Positions 57,998 through 64,000 of a stretch of DNA of 64,000 bases are shown in pieces (the stretch's first letter is position 1; every line of letters begins with the position of its first letter). Below the pieces are notes generated by a model. The model was given only the letters and a program-made list of their open reading frames with translations, ran no database searches and had not been told where the DNA came from. Location of the stretch: assembly GCF_015667585.1 (NCBI RefSeq), contig NZ_JADPEG010000013.1, positions 1 through 64,000 of the forward strand. The letters are read 5' to 3'. A program made the position numbers and the translations under genes. The stretch comes from Clostridium sp. D33t1_170424_F3 (GTDB lineage Bacteria; Bacillota; Clostridia; Oscillospirales; Acutalibacteraceae).

Positions 57998-60619
57998 TCA
58001 GGATTTTGCGTCATACCAGGTTTTGCCGACGCCTGCGTCGGCAATCAGGGGAACGGAAAGCTGGGCGGCGTTCTGCATTTCTTCTGTGAGAAGGCGCGCG
58101 GCTTTTTCCGCCTCGTCCTCCGGGGCTTCGACGATCAATTCGTCGTGTACCTGCAAAATCAGGCGGGACTTCATGTTCTCCTTTTTCAAACGTTCCTCCA
58201 CGCGGATCATCGCAATTTTGATAATGTCCGCCGCCGCGCCCTGGATCGGCATGTTGCGCGCCACGCGCTCGCCGAAGGACCGCGTGTTGAAATTGGAAGA
58301 CGCCAGTTCCGGCAGGTAGCGCCTGCGCCCAAACATCGTTTCCACATAGCCCTGTTCCTTTGCCTGTGCGACGATACGCTTCATATAGTCGTCCACGCCG
58401 TTGTAGTGCGCCAGGTAATCATGGATATACTGTTCCGCCTCCTTGCGGGAGACGTTGATATTCTTTGCCAGCGAGAACGCCCCGATGCCGTACACGATGC
58501 CGAAATTGACCGCTTTGGCGCGGCTGCGCATCATCGGCGTGACCATTTCCTCCGGCATATGGAACACCTGCGCCGCCGTGATGCGGTGAATATCATCTTC
58601 GCTCTTGAACGCCTCGATCATGTTTTGATCGTCCGCCACATGCGCCAGTACGCGCAGTTCGATCTGCGAATAGTCCGCGTCCACCAGCACGCAGCCTTCC
58701 TTTGCCACAAAGAAACGGCGCATTTCGCGGCCCAGCTCCGTGCGGACCGGGATATTCTGCAAATTCGGCTCCGTGGAGCTAATGCGCCCTGTGCGCGTCT
58801 CCGTCTGGTTAAAGCTGGAATGGATGCGCCCATCCTCCGCGATGACCTTGGACAGCCCGTCGCAGTAGGTGGATTTCAGCTTCGTCAGACTGCGGTAATT
58901 GAGGATCATCTCCACCGCCGGATGCTCGTATTGCAGGCTCTCCAGAATGTCCGCCCGGGTGGAATAGCCGGTCTTCGTCTTTTTGCCATGCGGCAGGCCC
59001 AGCTTGTCAAACAGCGCTTCGCCGAGCTGCTTTGGGCTGTTGATGTTGAATTCATAGCCGACGGCGCTGGTTATTTCCGCCTGGATGCGGTCGATTTCCG
59101 TTTGCAGCGTCTCCCCGAACTGTTCGATGCCCTTTGCATCCACATCGAACCCGATGGTTTCCATGTGCGCCAGCACACGGGCCAACGGCAGCTCGATGGT
59201 TTCCAGCAGCTCTGTCTGGTCGTTTTTTGCAATCTCCGCCGCCAGCTTGTCCACAAGCGCCGGGAAAACCGCGGCCTGGCTGCGCAGGATTGCCTCCTGC
59301 TGCTTCCGCAATCCCTCCGTATCTCCGCGTTTGGGCGTTTCTCCGGTCTCCGGCAGAACAATCGGCAGATTATATTCCTGCGCCAGACGCGTCACATCGT
59401 ATCCGGAAGCAGACGGATTCAGCAGATACGCCGCCAGCAGGGTATCGAACGCGCCGCCGGCGCATTCCGTAACGCCCACGCGGTCCATCGCCGCGTAAAA
59501 CGGCTTACTGTCGTGGGTATTGATCTTAATTTTATCTTCTTTACACAAGGCGGAGAGAAAGGACGGGTCCGTGATCTCATACAGCGTCCCGCCGTGGTTC
59601 AGGCAGACGGCGGCAATGTTCTCCCCTTCATACCGCACCAGAAAGTCCGCGCGGCCCGCCTTGCGCAGGCGGTCCAGCAGATCGTCCGGCGCGCCCTGCA
59701 CCAGCTCCACGGCCTTCTGCTCCTCCATCTGCTGTTCCTGCGGCGGCGGAATCTGCAAGCCCATCTTTTCAATCAAAGAGAAGAATTCCAGCTTTGCCAT
59801 CAGACGCACCGCCGCGTCGCGGTCGCCTTCCGTGGGGATGTAATCCGCCAACTCTGTGTCCACCGGCGCATCCGTGCGGATTGTGCCCAGATGCCGGCTT
59901 AAAAAGGCGTTGTCGCGGTCCCTGATGAGCTTCTGCCGCATGCCCTCCTTGATTTCCAGCGTCTCCACATGGTCGTAGATATAGTCCAGGTCGTGGAACT
60001 TCTGGATCAGCTCCCCCGCGCCCTTGGGGCCGATGCCCGCCACGCCGGGGATATTGTCCGAACTGTCGCCCTGAATGGCTTTGATATCGATGAGCTGCGG
60101 CGGGGTCACGCCGTAGTCCTCCATGATTTTCGCCTCGTCGTACAGCGTCACCTGCGGCTGTCCCATCTTTGTTGCGGCAAGGCGCACGGTGACGCGGCTG
60201 TTCACCAACTGCAGGCTATCGCGGTCCCCGGTGGCGATCACGCATTCGTCGCCCGTCTCCGTACATTTGGCCGCCAGCGTGCCCAAAATGTCGTCGGCCT
60301 CAAAGCCCTCGCACTCCACCAGCCGGTATCCCAGCAGCCGCAGCAGCTCTTTCAAATTCGGCAGCTGCTGGGCCAGCTCCTCCGGCATGCCCTTGCGCTG
60401 CGCCTTATAGCCCGCATATTCCTTATGGCGGAAGGTCGGCGCGCGCATGTCAAATGCGATGGCGACCGCGTCCGGCTCCGTCTCGTTTTTCAGCTTCTGC
60501 AGCATGGTCAGAAAGCCGTAGATACCGTTGGTGTACAGGCCCTCTTTTGTGGTCAGCAAGCGGATTCCGTAAAACGCGCGGTTCAGAATGCTGTTGCCGT
60601 CTAAAACAAGCAATTTCAT
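57998..60619 (-). CDS. polA: DNA polymerase I without active proofreading site
   Basis: An 873-residue Pol I. The 5'-3' exonuclease domain spans about 1-290 (GFEADDILGTLA, ATGDRDSLQLV, IQGDSSDNIPGVAGIGPKGA). The 3'-5' exonuclease region (about 310-480) lacks the usual DTET motif, keeping only a FDTLLAAYLLNP-like segment. The polymerase domain spans about 490-873, with motif A DADYSQIELRVLAH near 658, motif B RSRAKAVNFGIVYG near 708 and motif C QVHDELIVEAP near 832. This is the usual Gram-positive form. Start 60619 has AGGAG; promoter TTATCT-17-TATAAT at 60655-60683. Confidence 0.96.
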   Translation of the reverse strand: MKLLVLDGNSILNRAFYGIRLLTTKEGLYTNGIYGFLTMLQKLKNETEPDAVAIAFDMRAPTFRHKEYAGYKAQRKGMPEELAQQLPNLKELLRLLGYRLVECEGFEADDILGTLAAKCTETGDECVIATGDRDSLQLVNSRVTVRLAATKMGQPQVTLYDEAKIMEDYGVTPPQLIDIKAIQGDSSDNIPGVAGIGPKGAGELIQKFHDLDYIYDHVETLEIKEGMRQKLIRDRDNAFLSRHLGTIRTDAPVDTELADYIPTEGDRDAAVRLMAKLEFFSLIEKMGLQIPPPQEQQMEEQKAVELVQGAPDDLLDRLRKAGRADFLVRYEGENIAAVCLNHGGTLYEITDPSFLSALCKEDKIKINTHDSKPFYAAMDRVGVTECAGGAFDTLLAAYLLNPSASGYDVTRLAQEYNLPIVLPETGETPKRGDTEGLRKQQEAILRSQAAVFPALVDKLAAEIAKNDQTELLETIELPLARVLAHMETIGFDVDAKGIEQFGETLQTEIDRIQAEITSAVGYEFNINSPKQLGEALFDKLGLPHGKKTKTGYSTRADILESLQYEHPAVEMILNYRSLTKLKSTYCDGLSKVIAEDGRIHSSFNQTETRTGRISSTEPNLQNIPVRTELGREMRRFFVAKEGCVLVDADYSQIELRVLAHVADDQNMIEAFKSEDDIHRITAAQVFHMPEEMVTPMMRSRAKAVNFGIVYGIGAFSLAKNINVSRKEAEQYIHDYLAHYNGVDDYMKRIVAQAKEQGYVETMFGRRRYLPELASSNFNTRSFGERVARNMPIQGAAADIIKIAMIRVEERLKKENMKSRLILQVHDELIVEAPEDEAEKAARLLTEEMQNAAQLSVPLIADAGVGKTWYDAKS

Positions 60620-60654
60620 ATTGGTTCTCCTGTCCTATATCGATAGATTGTTTT

Positions 60655-60683
60655 ATTATATCACTTTTCTAGTGGAAAGATAA
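60655..60683 (-). promoter_or_regulatory. Promoter of polA
   Basis: TATAAT (60655-60660) with a poor -35 box TTATCT (60678-60683) at 17 bp, minus strand, about 36 bp before the start. Confidence 0.5.
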
Positions 60684-60766
60684 GTGGTATAATGTCATCT
60701 ATTCCCCACCGGTTCAGAAACTTTTCAAATGTATGGGGACCATCACTATTTTTATTGCACATCCTA

Positions 60767-60795
60767 TTGACTCTTTGCCACATTGCGGCTAAAAT
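60767..60795 (+). promoter_or_regulatory. Promoter of the dusB operon
   Basis: TTGACT, a 17-bp spacer and TAAAAT on the + strand, with a leader of about 50 nt, divergent from polA. Confidence 0.65.
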
Positions 60796-60849
60796 ATAGT
60801 TGGTGATGAAACTATTCAACAGGATGTTCAAGGAATACGGAGTCACAAA

Positions 60850-61842
60850 ATGATTAAAATTGGAAATATGGAACTGGACGGCCGCGCGGTACTCGCACCG
60901 ATGGCCGGCGTAACGGACCGGGCCTACCGCGAAATCTGCGCGGGCTTCGGCGCCGGCTACGTCGTCAGCGAGATGGTCAGCTCCAAAGCGCTGCAGTTCA
61001 ACGACAAAAAGACCGGCTTTTTGATGGACCTGGGCGAAGCGGAACGCCCCGCGGGCATCCAGCTCTTCGGGGACGATCCCGCTGTGATGGCGCAGGCCGC
61101 CAAAAAGGCGATGGCATACCATCCGGACGCCATCGACATCAACATGGGCTGTCCCGTCCCCAAAGTGGCGGGCAACGGCTCCGGCAGCGCGCTGATGAAA
61201 ACCCCGTCTCTCTGCGGCGAGATCGTCGCGGCGGTCAAAGCGGCTGTGCCCGTGCCGGTCACCGTAAAAATCCGCAAAGGCTGGGACAAAGCGTCCGTCA
61301 ACGCCGTGGAAGTCGCCAAAATCTGCGAAGATGCGGGCGCGGACGCCATCGCGGTACATGGGCGCACACGGGATCAGATGTACGAGCCGCCCGCCGACTG
61401 GGAGATCATCCGGCAGGTCAAGGAGGCTGTAAGCGTCCCCGTAATGGGCAACGGCGACGTTTACACCGTGCAGGACGCGGTGAAAATGCTGAATGAAACC
61501 GGCTGCGACCTCGTGATGATCGGCCGCGGCGCGCTGGGCAACCCGTGGATTTTCCAGCAGATCAACGCTTATCTGACGGATTCCTGCCGCATTCTGCCCG
61601 GCCCGGGCCTGTACGAGCGCATGTCCGTCATGGTCAAACACATTCAGCGCCTCTGCGCCTATAAAGACGAGCGCCACGGCATGCGGGAAGCCCGCAAGCA
61701 CGTGGGCTGGTATCTGAAGGGCATGCGCGGGGCCGCGGCGTTCCGCCGCCGCGCCGGCACGCTGGAGACAATGGACGACCTGGCCCTGCTGGTGCGGGAC
61801 ATCGTCGCCGCGAATTCCGTTGCAGAGGAGGCAGGACGATGA
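60850..61842 (+). CDS. dusB: tRNA-dihydrouridine synthase (DusB type)
   Basis: A 330-residue FMN enzyme reducing uridines in the tRNA D loop. Marks are LAPMAGVTDRAYREI near residue 15, VSEMVSSKAL near 40, INMGCPVPKVAGNGSGSALM near 100 (active-site Cys), VHGRTRDQMY near 167, GNGDVY near 198 and MIGRGALGNPWIF near 222. The length fits the DusB group. It overlaps the following hydrolase gene by 4 bp. Confidence 0.95.
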   Translation: MIKIGNMELDGRAVLAPMAGVTDRAYREICAGFGAGYVVSEMVSSKALQFNDKKTGFLMDLGEAERPAGIQLFGDDPAVMAQAAKKAMAYHPDAIDINMGCPVPKVAGNGSGSALMKTPSLCGEIVAAVKAAVPVPVTVKIRKGWDKASVNAVEVAKICEDAGADAIAVHGRTRDQMYEPPADWEIIRQVKEAVSVPVMGNGDVYTVQDAVKMLNETGCDLVMIGRGALGNPWIFQQINAYLTDSCRILPGPGLYERMSVMVKHIQRLCAYKDERHGMREARKHVGWYLKGMRGAAAFRRRAGTLETMDDLALLVRDIVAANSVAEEAGR

Positions 61843-62774
61843 GCCGGACAAAACGTTCCCCCCGCTCCCGCTACCCCGCGTATCTGGTGATTATCGCCGC
61901 GATTCTGACGGCGGCGGTCGGCGGCCTGCGCGCCCGCTGGAGCACGCTGGACGGCACACAGGGCATCCCCGTCATCCCGGAGGGTTCCACCTCTGTCTTC
62001 TATGTCGACGTCGGCCAGGGCGACTGCGAACTGATCCGCACGCCGGGCGGCGAAACCATCCTGATCGACGCGGGAACCAATGCGACCGGCGACGAGCTGG
62101 TTGCGTACATACAAAGCATGGGGATTCAAAAAATCGACAAGCTGATCGCCACGCATCCGCACGAGGATCACATCGGCGGCATGGACGAGGTGGTCAATGC
62201 GTTTGAAATCGGGGACGTCTATCTCCCCAGGGTGGCGGACAGCCAGACGCCCACCACCAAAACCTATGAACGGCTGCTGACCGCGATTTCCGGCAAAGGC
62301 CTGCAAATCACACAGGGCAAGGGCGGCATGACCGTCCTGGAGGAAGAGGGCGTAACGCTGGAATTCCTCGCGCCCAACAGCGATTCCTACAGCGGGCTGA
62401 ACAGCTATTCCATCGCGGCAAAGCTGACCTGCGGCGAAAAAAGCTTCCTCTTCACCGGCGACGCGGAGGAGGACAGCGAAGAAGAGATGGTGGCACTGGG
62501 CTACAATCTGCAAAGCGACGTACTCAAATGCGGCCATCACGGCAGTTCCACCTCCACCTGCGACGCCTTATTACAGGCGGTCCAGCCCAAATACGCGGTA
62601 ATTTCCTGCGGACTGGATAACGACTACGGCCACCCGCACCGGGAAACCATGCAGAAGCTCAACCGCGCGGGCGTAACCATTTATCGGACCGACGAGATGG
62701 GCACCATTCTCGCCGAATGCGACGGGACGGAAATCCGGTTTCAGACCGGGCTGAAATCCCTTGTGAAAGATTAA
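61839..62774 (+). CDS. Secreted or membrane-anchored MBL-fold hydrolase (ComEC-C-like)
   Basis: A 311-residue protein. An N-terminal signal or anchor (about 8-30) is followed by a metallo-beta-lactamase domain like the C-terminal part of ComEC: FYVDVGQGDCELIRTPGGETILIDAG near 50, the metal motif THPHEDHIGGMDE near 106, FTGDAEEDSEEE near 208, and KCGHHGSSTSTCDAL near 230 with the final GHPHRETM. It is probably a stand-alone extracellular metal-dependent phosphodiesterase or nuclease-like enzyme; the substrate is unknown. No ComEC channel domain is present. It is translationally coupled to dusB. Confidence 0.88.
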   Translation: MSRTKRSPRSRYPAYLVIIAAILTAAVGGLRARWSTLDGTQGIPVIPEGSTSVFYVDVGQGDCELIRTPGGETILIDAGTNATGDELVAYIQSMGIQKIDKLIATHPHEDHIGGMDEVVNAFEIGDVYLPRVADSQTPTTKTYERLLTAISGKGLQITQGKGGMTVLEEEGVTLEFLAPNSDSYSGLNSYSIAAKLTCGEKSFLFTGDAEEDSEEEMVALGYNLQSDVLKCGHHGSSTSTCDALLQAVQPKYAVISCGLDNDYGHPHRETMQKLNRAGVTIYRTDEMGTILAECDGTEIRFQTGLKSLVKD

Positions 62775-62787
62775 AGGAGCATGACGC

Positions 62788-63708
62788 ATGTTTTTAAGAA
62801 GCTTTAAAATTGATACCTCCCGCGCAAAGGACGCCTGGCCCCGTCAGGTCGAGTCGCTGGATCAGCTCCCCTCGCCGTACCGCACCGTTGTGAATGCGGA
62901 GCTGGTGCGCGGCCTGCCGATCCAGAATATCCTTTATGTGCCGCAGACTAACAAATGGGTCCACGAAAAACCGGAATACGTGCTGGCCTGGCATGAAAAC
63001 CGCGTGATGACCTTTAAAAAGGTGCAGGGGCTCATCGAAAAAACCGAGTGGACGGTAGAGAGCATCCTCTACGTCCAGTATATTCACCGCCTGCTGGACA
63101 ACTGGTTCGTCGTCTGTTACCAGGACGCAGGGGAAGTCAAAAAGGCGGCCCTGCACTTTAACGCCGCACGGGAATTCCTGTTCCATCCGATGCTGGCAAC
63201 GCTGCTGCAAAACGATTTCAACGCGTACCGCCCCGTGATGGAGGAAAATCTGCCGCAAATCCGGGACAGCCTGTCCCGGCGCACCTTTAAGATGTGCAGC
63301 TATCTGGACCTGATGTACCGATTCAGCGACCGCATTTACGCCTATTACTGGGATAAAATGATTACCAAGGAACAGCAGAAGCGCAATGCGGAGAGCCTCA
63401 AGCGGCCCGAGGAGACGGAATATCTGGTTTCCCTGATGGATCAGGGGATGGTCGCGCAGCAGATTGCGGAAAACGACATCGAAGTGCTTTACATCCGTCA
63501 AAACGCCGTCCGGCAGGTAAGCGTGGCCGGCGGAGAAAACGGCTGGTACATGATCCAAATTGACTGCGCGTCCAATGAGCCGTTCTACATCCCCGTACAG
63601 CCGCAGAACCAGGCTTTGGCGCAGGAGTTCGTCCAGCTCTGCGACAGGGGGATTGCACAGAACGGAGCATCTCCGGATAAAAGAGTGACTTTGGAAAAAC
63701 GCGGATAG
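62788..63708 (+). CDS. 306-residue protein of unknown function
   Basis: A soluble protein with no signal peptide and no motif I recognise. Alternating short strands in two places (about 55-125, and 225-285 with VLYIRQNAVRQVSV and WYMIQIDCASNEPFYIPVQ) suggest two small beta domains around a helical middle (about 140-215). The start follows AAAGGAG, 13 bp after the MBL hydrolase, so it is third in the dusB operon. A terminator follows about 120 bp later. Confidence 0.7.
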   Translation: MFLRSFKIDTSRAKDAWPRQVESLDQLPSPYRTVVNAELVRGLPIQNILYVPQTNKWVHEKPEYVLAWHENRVMTFKKVQGLIEKTEWTVESILYVQYIHRLLDNWFVVCYQDAGEVKKAALHFNAAREFLFHPMLATLLQNDFNAYRPVMEENLPQIRDSLSRRTFKMCSYLDLMYRFSDRIYAYYWDKMITKEQQKRNAESLKRPEETEYLVSLMDQGMVAQQIAENDIEVLYIRQNAVRQVSVAGGENGWYMIQIDCASNEPFYIPVQPQNQALAQEFVQLCDRGIAQNGASPDKRVTLEKRG

Positions 63709-63830
63709 GCTTTGTTTTTGGGCCGCCGCTCGGGATACCGGTCGTTTTTGCCGGCCGCAGGAACACAGCACCCGGCTCATGGACCGGCGCAAAACATGGC
63801 AACCACACATAATAACGTAAAAACACAGGA

Positions 63831-63862
63831 GGACAAGCCTTTTTCACCAGGCTTGTCCTTTT
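63831..63862 (+). terminator. Terminator of the dusB operon
   Basis: A 9-bp perfect stem GGACAAGCC with its complement is followed by TTTTCG on the + strand. The last 140 bp of the window beyond it hold no gene I can support. Confidence 0.8.
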
Positions 63863-64000
63863 CGTATAGGAAGCATCCTGTTTTTGCATTATCCATATTG
63901 TAATTTCTTCCACTCATCCGGATCACAGCTTTACTAAAGTATGTTTCGTCTGCCCCATCCGGAAGAATCTTTCAGGATATCCCCTTGACGAACCGGACAT

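Noticed and set aside
60661-61851. Minus-strand open frame of 396 codons opposite dusB
   Set aside because: dusB on the + strand has all family motifs; the minus frame is low-complexity and lacks a start site.

Overview
The window reads as a chromosomal segment of a strictly anaerobic, moderately GC-rich Gram-positive of the class Clostridia, most likely an Oscillospirales/Ruminococcaceae-type gut bacterium. The grounds are GGAGG ribosome-binding sites, sigma-A promoters, Clostridia-typical small families (DUF6514, DUF4397), a GTP-type PEP carboxykinase, a Pol I without proofreading residues, and very large secreted glycosidases built with FIVAR, LamG and NPCBM modules. This placement is an inference; no rRNA gene is present. 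I saw no CRISPR array, prophage or complete insertion sequence.

Layout. 1-6.5 kb: formate/nitrite channel, two small proteins (one an apparent tandem ribbon-helix-helix), a purine permease, a gene-free stretch of about 490 nt that looks like a structured non-coding RNA with its own promoter and terminator, a CPA2 antiporter and an isochorismatase-type hydrolase. 6.5-36 kb: a carbohydrate region with three giant secreted enzymes (GH97, 1819 aa; GH2 beta-galactosidase, 2413 aa; GH43-type, 1434 aa). All three end in the same roughly 90-residue C-terminal domain. Two of them carry 82-bp tandem repeats of their own 3' ends downstream of the stop codon. A sugar-binding lipoprotein and a YesM/YesN two-component pair sit upstream of the GH43 gene and probably control it. 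Between the enzymes lie an AT-rich acetyltransferase bracketed by direct repeats, a proline-rich-repeat DUF4397 protein, a methyltransferase, a possible MITE, and a VWA/solute-binding fusion protein with a membrane partner.

36-46 kb: TrmO-like methyltransferase, DUF2461 plus sigma-factor operon, AraC/GyrI regulator, a small membrane protein, a UvrD-type helicase with zinc ribbons and a nuclease-like insertion, and a secreted papain-family protease with FIVAR repeats. 46-51 kb: a nitrogen cluster (glutamine synthetase, DUF1538 membrane protein, PII-like protein), then a small gene behind an attenuator-like leader and a tRNA-Pro(GGG). 51-64 kb: housekeeping genes, namely PEP carboxykinase, an rlmA/membrane glycosyltransferase/rimI/tsaD operon, polA, and a divergent dusB/MBL-hydrolase/unknown operon. 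About 630 bp between rlmA and polA is an almost continuous chain of short perfect hairpins.

How it fits together: the enzymes would cut galactose-, glucose- and arabinose/galactan-type glycans outside the cell. The binding protein and YesMN pair would sense the products. The rest is core nitrogen, carbon and RNA-modification metabolism. The features most worth a second look are the putative large RNA at 3.9-4.4 kb, the 82-bp 3'-tail repeats, the hairpin array at 57.2-57.8 kb, the leader/micro-ORF at 50.6-50.9 kb and the repeat-bracketed acetyltransferase. Large open frames antisense to the giant enzymes were judged to be shadows.
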